From an uncultured Clostridia bacterium (GTDB lineage Bacteria > Bacillota > Clostridia > TANB77 > CAG-508): a DNA stretch of 64,000 nt. The stretch lies in NCBI GenBank assembly GCA_944393565.1, contig CALYAM010000001.1:138907-202906 (forward strand), read 5' to 3'. The position numbers were made by a program, and so were the translations under genes. Shown piece after piece: positions 35,830 through 43,692 of the stretch; positions within the stretch are counted from its first letter, which is position 1; every line of letters starts with the position of its first letter. The notes beneath the pieces were generated by a model. It did not search any database. It was not told the origin of the DNA and saw only the letters and a program-made list of their open reading frames with translations.

Positions 35830-36168
35830 ATGGAAAATCGGAAACGTATGATTAACATGGATAAAAATGGCAAATTAATTGATGAAACAGATTGCAAAAA
35901 AACAGAGAAAATATTTGACACACTGGATTTAATAGTAGCATGCTTAGTCAAAACACCGAACGTTGAAGTAAAGAGTTTAAAGATTTTTTTGGAGCAACCA
36001 TCTCATTTTGAGTTGACAGTCAGAGCGACATTAAAGGAAATCAGTAATTTAATTGATAATTTGCAAAAAGAAGTCAGTGATTGCATAATCGTAACACCTG
36101 AAGAGGAGGGTATGATTTTGCCGAATAAAGTAGGTTACCTTTACTTCATTCAAATTAATTTTTCATAA
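35830..36168 (+). CDS. Hypothetical protein, 112 residues, with an early in-frame CGG
   Basis: Not recognised. It begins MENRKRMINMDKNGK and continues TLDLIVACLVKTPNVEVK, FELTVRATLKEISNLI and a C-terminal beta segment; no membrane helix. A strong AAGGAGGAAG site fixes the ATG. Codon 4 is CGG (35839-35841), one of only two in-frame CGG codons in the window not associated with a shifted frame; a +1 shift there would give GGA AAC GTA TGA and end at once. GC-richer codons (CTG, CCG, GTC, GCG) than its neighbours. Lies between the two ackA genes. Confidence 0.6.
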   Translation: MENRKRMINMDKNGKLIDETDCKKTEKIFDTLDLIVACLVKTPNVEVKSLKIFLEQPSHFELTVRATLKEISNLIDNLQKEVSDCIIVTPEEEGMILPNKVGYLYFIQINFS

Positions 36169-36181
36169 ATTTTTTCCAAAC

Positions 36182-36212
36182 CAGAGGGAGAATTCTCCCT
36201 CTGATTTATTTT
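36182..36212 (+). terminator. Terminator after the 112-residue gene
   Basis: CAGAGGGAGAATTCTCCCTCTG is a perfect palindrome (36182-36203; stem of 8-9 bp around AATT), followed by ATTTATTTT. Confidence 0.75.
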
Positions 36213-36328
36213 GTAGGAAAAAATAATTTCCTTAATAAAAACAGAAAAAAGATGGATAATGCGAAGAAAAAATGTTATAATATATTTTATAATTGCCGAT
36301 ACGGTAAATAGAAAGGATGGGAATTAGA

Positions 36329-36559
36329 ATGAATGGTAAACTACGGGAAATCGAGAAAAAAATCGAAAATGTTTTAGAGGAGTATGGTACAGTAGGAAAT
36401 TTCGATTTGCTCAAAAACGGTGTATTTCAAGTAACTTTTGTGGCAAGACCGCAGGACTCAAGGGATATACTGAAACACTTTCCTGTTCATTTTTGCAATT
36501 CTGCTAGAATTGGAGAGAAAAACACCATCCAGGTTTTGCTAGATGATGTTTTGCTGTAA
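36329..36559 (+). CDS. Hypothetical protein, 76 residues, with an early in-frame CGG
   Basis: Not recognised. It reads MNGKLREIEKKIENVLEEYG, then FQVTFVARPQDSRDILKHFP and a C-terminal DVLL. ATG 36329 is about 10 bases after an AAAGGATGG site; ATG 36317 overlaps it. Codon 6 is CGG (36344-36346), the second of the two non-shifted CGG codons. Codon usage (CCG CAG GAC, CTG AAA CAC) differs from the AT-rich neighbours. It is flanked on both sides by terminators, so it is its own transcription unit. Confidence 0.6.
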   Translation: MNGKLREIEKKIENVLEEYGTVGNFDLLKNGVFQVTFVARPQDSRDILKHFPVHFCNSARIGEKNTIQVLLDDVLL

Positions 36560-36570
36560 TTCTACCATCC

Positions 36571-36605
36571 AAAGAGTGTGGCATAAAAATGCTACACTCT
36601 TTTTA
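36571..36605 (+). terminator. Terminator after the 76-residue gene
   Basis: AAAGAGTGT-GGCA pairs with TGC-ACACTCTTT, ending in TTTTT. Confidence 0.75.
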
Positions 36606-36802
36606 TTGTGTAGAAAAATAGACTTTATTTTTAGCGAAGTTTTTATATACAGTAAGACTTAATTTCCTTAGCCTATGCACATTTGCAAAGTAAAATGCAC
36701 ATGTGGTGAATCCACTTTTCTTATAATATATGAACTGCTGTATTGCACTTTTTTTAAATAGTATATATAATACAAACATAAATATTTTGGAAAGGAGAGT
36801 AT

Positions 36803-36883
36803 ATGCTTACATGCATACAAATAAAAAATGAAAATTCTTGTTTTGAACTGTGGAAGTTCTTCACTAAAGTACCAATTAATTAA
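36803..36883 (+). CDS. Possible 26-codon upstream ORF overlapping the second ackA
   Basis: The only good ribosome site here (GGAAAGGAGAG, 36790-36800) serves the ATG at 36803, which opens MLTCIQIKNENSCFELW in a different frame from ackA and stops inside it. The ackA ATG (36828) has only AAAAA upstream, so its translation may depend on this ORF. Coding value unproven. Confidence 0.35.
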   Translation: MLTCIQIKNENSCFELWKFFTKVPIN

Positions 36884-38015
36884 TATGGACAGCAAAACAT
36901 TGCTTGCAAAAGGAAATTATGAACGAATCGGAGAAAATGAAGCTTTTTTAACACATAAGGTAGGAACAGAAAAGTATATTATTGAAAAATCTGTTCTTGC
37001 GCATGATGAAGCCTTGCAAATTGTAATAGAACAATTATTAAGCAAAGAATATGGTGTAATATCTTCGCTAGATGAAATTGGGGCAGTTGGGCATAGGATT
37101 GTACATGGTGGTGAAATTTTTAATGGCCCTGCCAAAATTACAGAAACAGTAATAGAACAAATTGCAGAATGTGGGGAATTTGCTCCACTTCATAATCCTG
37201 CGGCAGTGCTAGGAATAAAGGCTTGTTTAAAACTTATGCCAACAATACCAATGGTTGCAGTATTTGATACAGCTTTTCATCAGACAATGCCAATAGAAAA
37301 TTATTTATATCCTATACCAGTAGAATATTATGAAAAGTATCGCGTTCGTAAATATGGAGCACATGGGACATCTCACAGTTATGTTTCTAAATGTGCTGCA
37401 AAATTAATGGAAAAGGATATTAAAGATTTAAAAATTATAACATGTCATTTAGGACAAGGTGCATCACTATGCGCAATTAAAGAAGGAAAATCTCTAGACA
37501 CAAGCATGGGACTTACTCCTCTTGGTGGAATTGCAATGGTAACACGTAGTGGAGATCTAGATCCTTCTGTTGTAACGTATATTATGGAAAAAGCGCACAT
37601 TGCACCAGAAGAAATGAACACCATACTAAATAAAAAGTCTGGACTTTCTGCTATTGCTGACATGGTTCCTGATTTTAGGGAGATAGAAGAGAAATCTCGT
37701 GAAGACGAAAAGGCCAAAATAGCAATTGATATTTTTAATAGTACGGTAGCCCAATATATTGCACGTTATGCAGTAAAATTAGGCGGAGTAGATTGCATTG
37801 TTTTTACAGGAGGAATAGGTGAAAACCAAAGTAATGTTAGAGAATCAATATGTAGACAACTAGAATTTATGGGGGTAGATATTGACAGCAAAATGAATAA
37901 AACTAAAGGTGAGGCAAAACAAATTTCGAGCACAACTTCAAAAGTAAAAGTATTTGTTATTCCAACAGATGAAGAAATGATGATTGCACAAGAAACTCTT
38001 GAACTGGTACAGTAA
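36828..38015 (+). CDS. ackA: Acetate kinase (second copy)
   Basis: A 395-residue paralogue of the ackA at 34.6 kb, with all kinase motifs intact: LVLNCGSSSLKYQL, GHRIVHGG, FDTAFHQTMP, GAHGTSHSYV, TCHLGQGAS and FTGGIGENQ. It differs at GIAMVTRSGD (GIAMGSRSGD in copy 1) and in the following loop. The start is inferred from homology because no ribosome site precedes this ATG; an SD-led ORF overlaps it. Divergent enough to be an old duplication or separate acquisition rather than a recent copy. Confidence 0.95.
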   Translation: MKILVLNCGSSSLKYQLINMDSKTLLAKGNYERIGENEAFLTHKVGTEKYIIEKSVLAHDEALQIVIEQLLSKEYGVISSLDEIGAVGHRIVHGGEIFNGPAKITETVIEQIAECGEFAPLHNPAAVLGIKACLKLMPTIPMVAVFDTAFHQTMPIENYLYPIPVEYYEKYRVRKYGAHGTSHSYVSKCAAKLMEKDIKDLKIITCHLGQGASLCAIKEGKSLDTSMGLTPLGGIAMVTRSGDLDPSVVTYIMEKAHIAPEEMNTILNKKSGLSAIADMVPDFREIEEKSREDEKAKIAIDIFNSTVAQYIARYAVKLGGVDCIVFTGGIGENQSNVRESICRQLEFMGVDIDSKMNKTKGEAKQISSTTSKVKVFVIPTDEEMMIAQETLELVQ

Positions 38016-38151
38016 TTAGCTATCTTTAACATATAATTCTAATACTATATCATAATTACAATACAATAAGAAAATATTTAATTAACAGCACTCAACGTAA
38101 TTTCATACAATATAATAAGACAATCTTATTTGTGAAGGGAGGTTATGTTTT

Positions 38152-38731
38152 GTGCTTTTAAAAGGAATAAAAGTAGGGTTTGCTCTTACAGGATCTTTTT
38201 GTACATTTAAAACGACGATACCTCAAATGGAAAAAATAATAGATGAAGGTGCTGAAATTATTCCTATTATGTCAGAACATGCATATTTGACAGATACAAA
38301 ATTTGGAAAGGCAAAAGATTTTATAAAGCAAATAGAGAATATAACAGGAAAAGAGATAATTCATACTATACAAGATGCAGAACCAATTGGACCGAAACAT
38401 TTAACAGATGTTTTAATTATTGCACCTTGTACTCGGCAATACTATATCAAAACTAGCAAATGACATAATAGATACCACTGTTACTATGGCTGCAAAATCA
38501 CATCTTAGAAATGGGAACAGCATTGTTATTGGAATTTCAACTAATAATGCACTGGGATCTAATGCAATAAATATTGGTAAGTTATTAAATAGTAAAAATA
38601 TTTTTTTTGTTCCATTTAGGCAGGATAATCCAATTACCAAACCCAACTCAATAGTTTTTGATAAAAATTATATTGTAGATACAGTATACAAAGCATTAGA
38701 TAAAGAGCAATTGCAACCACTCTTACTTTAA
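38152..38731 (+). CDS. dpaB: Dipicolinate synthase subunit B, split by a +1 frameshift at an in-frame CGG
   Basis: Flavoprotein-like subunit needed with DpaA to make dipicolinic acid, the spore-core solute. It begins MLLKGIKVGFALTGSFCTF (GTG start, GGGAGG site) and reads IIPIMSEHA and DVLIIAPCT. Frame 1 stops at 38461-38463 after aberrant residues; the rest (NTISKLANDIIDTTVTMAAK, RNGNSIVIGISTNNALG, FFVPFRQDNP) is intact in the +1 frame to 38731. The shift is at the in-frame CGG 38434-38436: dropping C restores the family motif APCTGNT and a 192-residue length. dpaA is not adjacent; ackA is. Confidence 0.9.
38434..38437 (+). other. Candidate +1 frameshift site CGGC in dpaB
   Basis: Zero frame ACT CGG CAA; productive frame ACT (C) GGC AAT ACT. 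The restored Gly is the invariant one of PCTGNT. The zero-frame stop is 10 codons on. Confidence 0.6.
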
Positions 38732-38742
38732 TAATTTAAACT

Positions 38743-38773
38743 AAAAAAAAGGCTTTATATGCCTTTTTTTTTA
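38743..38773. terminator. Bidirectional terminator after dpaB
   Basis: AAAAAAAAGGC, TTTATAT, GCCTTTTTTTTT: an A-run/T-run hairpin between dpaB and the convergent recombinase gene. Confidence 0.75.
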
Positions 38774-38810
38774 GTTATAGAGAATTATAGAAACAATAGC
38801 TTATAGATTA

Positions 38811-39809
38811 CTACTGTTTAGCAAGTGGATTGCTTTCAACAGCAGCACGAATTTGCTCATTATCAACATGTGTATAAATCTCTGTTGTTGAAATGCTTTC
38901 GTGTCCTAACAGTTCTTGCAAAGCCCTTATATCAACATGTCCATATTTGTACATTAAGGTTGCAGCTGTGTGGCGCAGTTTATGTACAGAAAATTTTGTT
39001 TGATCAATACCTGCCAACTTTAGTTGCTCTTTTACAATCCCTTGTACTGTACGATTACTTATCCTTTCTTTTCGCTCACTTAAAAATAAAGCATCTTTAG
39101 AATTAAATTTTATTTCTTCTTTTGGTCTTACTTCAATATATTTTCTTATTGCATCAATACAAGCTTTATTTAGATAAATTGTGCGTTCCTTATTTCCTTT
39201 ACCTATAACGTTTAATTTTAAATTAGAGAAATCGATATCTTTAATATTAATACCAACCAGTTCTGAAAGACGCATTCCACAATTTAAAAATAATGTAATA
39301 ATTGCATAATCTCTCTGACGATTATCGTGGTTGCCGTGACCTTGCTTATTAGTTAAAGCTGTTTGAAGTAATTTTTTACTTTGCTCCAAAGTTAAATATT
39401 TTGGCAAGCGTCTGTCTAATTTTGGGCTTTCTAAATCTTGAGCAGGATTTAGGGGGATTTTTTTAGTTTTGTTACATAAATAATGAAAAAAAACTCGGAT
39501 ACTTGCAGTTTTTCTTGCTAATGTAGCTGGCTTACTACGATAATTTTGCTTTAAATAGGCTAAAAAAGCGTGAATATCTTCTAATTTTATCTGTGCTATT
39601 GTACTAATCTCTAAATCAGAAATTTTAATAGATTTAATATCTTCATCACCAGATAATTTTACCATATTAAAATTCCATTTTATAAATTTTAAAAAATGAG
39701 ATATATCATAGTTATATTCTTTTATTGTATTTGGAGATTTGTTTAATATAGTAGCAGAATAATCTAAAAAATCATTTAAAAAATATGGATTGTTTTCTCT
39801 TATAATCAT
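38811..39809 (-). CDS. Tyrosine recombinase (XerC/XerD-like integrase)
   Basis: Site-specific recombinase, 332 residues. The N-terminal SAM-like core-binding domain covers about 1-120 and the catalytic domain the rest. Catalytic residues are visible: Arg in NCGMRLSELVGI, Lys in VIGKGNKERTIYLN, HKLRHTAAT (His-x-x-Arg), LGHESISTTEIYTHV (His and nucleophile Tyr). The size fits XerC/D or TnpI-type recombinases; the call as a chromosome-dimer resolvase is plausible but unproven. Minus strand, alone; no attachment site recognised nearby. Confidence 0.9.
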   Translation of the reverse strand: MIIRENNPYFLNDFLDYSATILNKSPNTIKEYNYDISHFLKFIKWNFNMVKLSGDEDIKSIKISDLEISTIAQIKLEDIHAFLAYLKQNYRSKPATLARKTASIRVFFHYLCNKTKKIPLNPAQDLESPKLDRRLPKYLTLEQSKKLLQTALTNKQGHGNHDNRQRDYAIITLFLNCGMRLSELVGINIKDIDFSNLKLNVIGKGNKERTIYLNKACIDAIRKYIEVRPKEEIKFNSKDALFLSERKERISNRTVQGIVKEQLKLAGIDQTKFSVHKLRHTAATLMYKYGHVDIRALQELLGHESISTTEIYTHVDNEQIRAAVESNPLAKQ

Positions 39810-39951
39810 AAATTTTCCTCGAATAATATAAATTGTTTATTAAATGATAACAAAATATTATTGCAAAATCAAGCTAAATAAATATAATATAAGTTTACAA
39901 GTTAATATAAAAGATATATAATTTATTAGAACATGAAAGGGAGTGTTATTT

Positions 39952-40164
39952 ATGAAAAAAATTGAAATTAATGTAGATGGTATGGTGTGCCAAGGCTGTG
40001 AAAATAGAATTAAAAATGCATTAATGAATATAGATGGTGTTGAAAATGTAGATGCAAGTTATAAAACAGGAGATGTTATTATAACAACTAATAAAGATAT
40101 AGATATATCATATATCAAAGAAAAAATTTGCGAAATTGGATTTGAAATTATAGGAGAAAATTAA
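39952..40164 (+). CDS. Heavy-metal-associated domain protein (CopZ-like)
   Basis: A 70-residue HMA-domain protein, probably a cytosolic copper or other soft-metal carrier. The metal site is GMVCQGCENRI (Cys-x2-Cys) near residue 12, in a ferredoxin-like fold ending IGFEIIGEN. ATG 39952 has GAAAGGGAG 9 bases upstream. No metal ATPase gene is next to it. Confidence 0.9.
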   Translation: MKKIEINVDGMVCQGCENRIKNALMNIDGVENVDASYKTGDVIITTNKDIDISYIKEKICEIGFEIIGEN

Positions 40165-40336
40165 ATGAAAAAAAATAATTTTAGCAATAGATGTAATGAC
40201 ATGCTCTGCTTTGTTCAAATGGACTAGATAAATATTTGAACAAGCAAAATGGGGTCATAATTTTGACTTTATAAATCCGAAAGTAAATCCACTTAACTAT
40301 AATAATAAATCAGATATGGAAAGAAGTTGAAATCTA

Positions 40337-41098
40337 TTGTTTGCAAGTATTGGAATATATAAGCCATGTGGAATATTTACAGCGGGACATTTTATGCTAG
40401 CTGGAATTACATTAATATGTATATTAATTGCATTAAAATATACGAGAAAAATCCAAAAGAAAAATGTATATCTAATTATCAGATATACAACTGTAATTAT
40501 GTGGTTACTTGAAGTTATAAAAATCATTTTGAATGTTAAGCAAAATTCCATACATGATGTGAATACATATGTACCACTATATTATTGCAGTATGCTATTA
40601 TATGCAGGCTTACTAAGTTCTTTTGGAAATGGGAAAATAAAAAAAATAGGGGATGTTGCATTAGCAACTGGTGTAGCAATAGGTGGAATAGTATTTATTA
40701 TATATCCATCAACATCATTACCAATGTATCCAGCTTTTCATTTTCTAAGCATCCATAGTTTTTTGTTTCATGGTATAATGATATATTTAGGAATTTTAGT
40801 GAATATAACTAATTACATTAAAATAAAAAAAGAAGATATAAAATGTTTTGCGGTTTTAGTAGGGATAATGAGCATAATAGCTTTGATTATTAATAATTTA
40901 TTTGATGGGAACTTAATGTTTATATCTAATAATTTCCCAGGAACACCAATTGAGATAATATACAACTTAACTAATGGAGATATACTATATAGTATTATTA
41001 TGATACTAGCACAGATGATAATACCTTTTTACATTTCTTATTACATAATAAATTCAGTAGACAAAGTAATTCACGTTAGGGGAAAATATGAAAAATAA
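40337..41098 (+). CDS. YwaF/TMEM164-like multispanning membrane protein
   Basis: A polytopic membrane protein of 253 residues with about seven hydrophobic segments. Family-like stretches: HFLSIHSFLFHGIMIYLGIL, NNLFDGNLMFISNNFPGTP and a GDILY motif. The start is uncertain: TTG 40337 has only a poor GGAAAG site, and the same frame upstream of an in-frame TGA (40328-40330) encodes KWGHNFDFINPKVNP, suggesting the original N-terminus was longer and is broken. It overlaps the next gene by 11 bases. Confidence 0.6.
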   Translation: MFASIGIYKPCGIFTAGHFMLAGITLICILIALKYTRKIQKKNVYLIIRYTTVIMWLLEVIKIILNVKQNSIHDVNTYVPLYYCSMLLYAGLLSSFGNGKIKKIGDVALATGVAIGGIVFIIYPSTSLPMYPAFHFLSIHSFLFHGIMIYLGILVNITNYIKIKKEDIKCFAVLVGIMSIIALIINNLFDGNLMFISNNFPGTPIEIIYNLTNGDILYSIIMILAQMIIPFYISYYIINSVDKVIHVRGKYEK

Positions 41099-42827
41099 AA
41101 ATTATAAAAAAGAAATAATAATTGTAATAATAATTTTAATTGTTCAATCTGTTGTATTTTTAATAGCTGGAATAAACAAATCATATATTCATATGGATGA
41201 AGCTTATTCTTTAGGGCTTGCAAGCTATAATAAAACTGAGATTCAACAAAATTCAGATTTCTATAATACTTGGCATAACAAAGAATATTATGAAGATTAT
41301 TTATGTGTAAATGATGACGAAAAAAATGATTTATCTATGGTGTATGAAAACCAAAAAAATGATGTACACCCACCTTTATATTACTTATTTTTAAGACTGG
41401 CCATGCAATTTAATATAAACTTTTTTTCCAAATGGCCAGGTATAATATTAAACATGATAATGTACATTTTTATAACTATATTTATGTATTTAATAATAAA
41501 GAAAATATTACCAGAAAGTAAAAGTAATATAATAAAATCTGCAATATTAGCATTAATTTCTAGTTTAACTTTAGCGTCTATAAATAATGCAATTTATATA
41601 AGAATGTACTCTATGTCTACTTTAAATATAGTAATAACAACGTACTTACATTTAAAACTACTAGATTATGAGAAAATTAATTTGAAGGTCCTACTACTTA
41701 TCGGAATTTCTGCTTTAATAGGTTCGCTAACACATTATTATTATCTCTTCTATTTAATTGCATTATTTTTTATGTTTTCATTTAAATATTTAAAAGAAAA
41801 AAAGTATAAACATTTTTTTGCATATTCACTAACATTATTATTTTCTGGAATATTTTCTATAATGATATTTCCATATTCGATTAATCACATTTTTTTTAGC
41901 TATAGGGGACAAGGCGTAATTAGTAATATACTAAATATTTCGGATTTTTTGAAAAGAATTTGCCAATATATATATATTATAAACGTCTACATTTATAATA
42001 ATACTTTATTTTTAATTGTTCTTTTTATGATAGGGATGATAATTTACAAAAAGACTAAAAAAATAAAATTAATTTGCGAAAAAAATAAATATATAATGTA
42101 CATATTTATTCCAACAACAGTTTACTTTTTATTTGTTGCTGTTTCAGCTCCATGGATTGAATTAAGATATATTATGCCAATTGGCTGCTTAATTTTTATA
42201 TTAATATGGTATTTAATAGAAAATATTGTAAGAAATCTAATAGATATAAAAATAATATTAACAATTTTTATTGTATTGCTTATTCTAATGCCTGCTATAC
42301 TTAACATATTTATTGATTTATCCTTAGGAAAAGACAGAAAACAAATATTTTATTCTAGAAAGGATGAGCTTGTAGAAAATTTAATAACTAGATCTAATAT
42401 TCCTTTTAATATTTTAAAAAACTTTAACGAGGTTCCTATAGATAATACTATCTTATTTATTGAAAACTATAATATAGAGCCTGAAGTTCTTTACTCAAAT
42501 AAATCGGAAATTGTGAATATTTTAAAAGAAAAATATAATAGCATACCAGCAATATATTTATTTAATTCTAGTAACAACAGGTTTTTAGATGATATACTAT
42601 TATTTACAATTATAAATGAATCATATATTGCTAAAGACATTTTAGTGACAGAAGAAAATATCAATGAAATTTTATTTGGAAAAGATATTTCAAAAGGCAT
42701 ACTTATATTTATAAATAATGGTCAAGACAGTGATGGATTGATAGAAAAAATAAAAAAGATATTAAATTTCAAAAGCTCAACATATTTACAAAGACTGAAT
42801 GCATGTGACGTGTATTTTATAAAATAG
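41088..42827 (+). CDS. Glycosyltransferase family 39-like membrane protein
   Basis: A 579-residue integral membrane protein of the GT-C/PMT_2 type. Key features: the first luminal loop acidic motif SYIHMDEAYSLGLA after helix 1, and NDVHPPLYYLFLRL, followed by 9-11 membrane helices and a soluble C-terminal part (from about residue 430). Such enzymes move sugars from polyprenyl-phosphate donors onto envelope glycans or lipids. Acceptor unknown. Its start overlaps the preceding membrane protein gene. Confidence 0.75.
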   Translation: MKNKNYKKEIIIVIIILIVQSVVFLIAGINKSYIHMDEAYSLGLASYNKTEIQQNSDFYNTWHNKEYYEDYLCVNDDEKNDLSMVYENQKNDVHPPLYYLFLRLAMQFNINFFSKWPGIILNMIMYIFITIFMYLIIKKILPESKSNIIKSAILALISSLTLASINNAIYIRMYSMSTLNIVITTYLHLKLLDYEKINLKVLLLIGISALIGSLTHYYYLFYLIALFFMFSFKYLKEKKYKHFFAYSLTLLFSGIFSIMIFPYSINHIFFSYRGQGVISNILNISDFLKRICQYIYIINVYIYNNTLFLIVLFMIGMIIYKKTKKIKLICEKNKYIMYIFIPTTVYFLFVAVSAPWIELRYIMPIGCLIFILIWYLIENIVRNLIDIKIILTIFIVLLILMPAILNIFIDLSLGKDRKQIFYSRKDELVENLITRSNIPFNILKNFNEVPIDNTILFIENYNIEPEVLYSNKSEIVNILKEKYNSIPAIYLFNSSNNRFLDDILLFTIINESYIAKDILVTEENINEILFGKDISKGILIFINNGQDSDGLIEKIKKILNFKSSTYLQRLNACDVYFIK

Positions 42828-42870
42828 TATACTACTCGATATATGTGCTCTAATTTAAAGTGAATTTTAT

Positions 42871-42898
42871 AGATCAGTTTTTATTACTGATCTGTTTT
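42871..42898 (+). terminator. Terminator after the GT39-like gene
   Basis: AGATCAG (42871-42877) pairs with CTGATCT (42887-42893), then GTTTTGT. Confidence 0.6.
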
Positions 42899-42951
42899 GT
42901 ATTTAAATACAATTATTAAGTATAAAAACAAAGACAGAAAAATTTTTAAAA

Positions 42952-42985
42952 TGTAACTTACTTGTAACTTTATATATTATATAAT
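42952..42985 (+). promoter_or_regulatory. Direct-repeat regulator site and promoter of the Bce-like operon
   Basis: TGTAACTT occurs at 42952-42959 and 42963-42970, 11 bases start to start, followed 10 bases later by TATAAT (42980-42985) with no proper -35 box. That is the layout of an OmpR-family activator site; the adjacent response regulator is the likely binder. Confidence 0.55.
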
Positions 42986-43017
42986 TCATTTGAAAAAAAG
43001 AAAGGAGTTATAAATAT

Positions 43018-43680
43018 ATGGAAATTTTGAAAGTACAAAACTTAACAAAAATTTATGGAAATGATACAACGAAGGTAACAGCACTAGATAATGTTTCTTT
43101 TTCAGTAGAAAAAGGAGAATTTGTAGCAATAGTAGGAGCTTCTGGTAGTGGCAAATCAACCTTGTTACATATTATAGGTGGTGTAGATAGACCAACATCG
43201 GGGAAAGTATTTGTTGATGGTAAAGATATATTTGAATTTAGTGATGATAAATTAGCAATATTCAGGAGAAGACAAGTAGGGCTAATATATCAATTTTATA
43301 ATTTAATTCCAATATTAAATGTAGAAGAAAATATATTATTACCGCTTTCTTTAGACAATAGAGAAGTAAATAAAGAGAGAGTAGATGATCTATTAAAATT
43401 ACTCGGACTCCAAGATAGAAGAGCACATTTGCCAAATGAGCTCTCTGGAGGCCAACAACAAAGAACCAGTATTGGGCGAGCCTTAATAACAAATCCTACA
43501 CTAATACTTGCTGATGAACCAACAGGAAACTTAGACAGCAGATCAAGTGATGAAATTGTTGCTCTATTAAAGAAATCCAATAAAGAACTTAAACAAACAA
43601 TTATTATGATAACACACAATATGGAGATTGCTAAAATTGCAGATAGAGTAATCAAAATTGAAGATGGAAGAATTGTTTAA
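43018..43680 (+). CDS. ABC transporter ATP-binding protein (MacB/BceA type)
   Basis: A 220-residue ABC ATPase of the LolD/MacB/BceA class. Walker A VGASGSGKSTLLHIIGG, Q-loop YQFYNLIP, signature ELSGGQQQRTSIGRAL, Walker B TLILADEPTGNLDS and switch IIMITHNMEIA. AAAGGAG site before the ATG. It lies 12 bases before the permease and upstream of a two-component system, the arrangement of Bce modules that detect and resist antimicrobial peptides. Confidence 0.93.
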   Translation: MEILKVQNLTKIYGNDTTKVTALDNVSFSVEKGEFVAIVGASGSGKSTLLHIIGGVDRPTSGKVFVDGKDIFEFSDDKLAIFRRRQVGLIYQFYNLIPILNVEENILLPLSLDNREVNKERVDDLLKLLGLQDRRAHLPNELSGGQQQRTSIGRALITNPTLILADEPTGNLDSRSSDEIVALLKKSNKELKQTIIMITHNMEIAKIADRVIKIEDGRIV

Positions 43681-43692
43681 GGGGTGATAATT

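Noticed and set aside
35839..35850. +1 shift at CGG in the 112-residue gene as a fifth productive site
   Set aside because: The shifted frame meets TGA after three codons, whereas the zero frame is open for 108 more codons, so the productive frame is the unshifted one.
38811..39809. Tyrosine recombinase as marker of a prophage or integrative element
   Set aside because: No phage, conjugation or attachment-site features flank it; neighbours are core genes.
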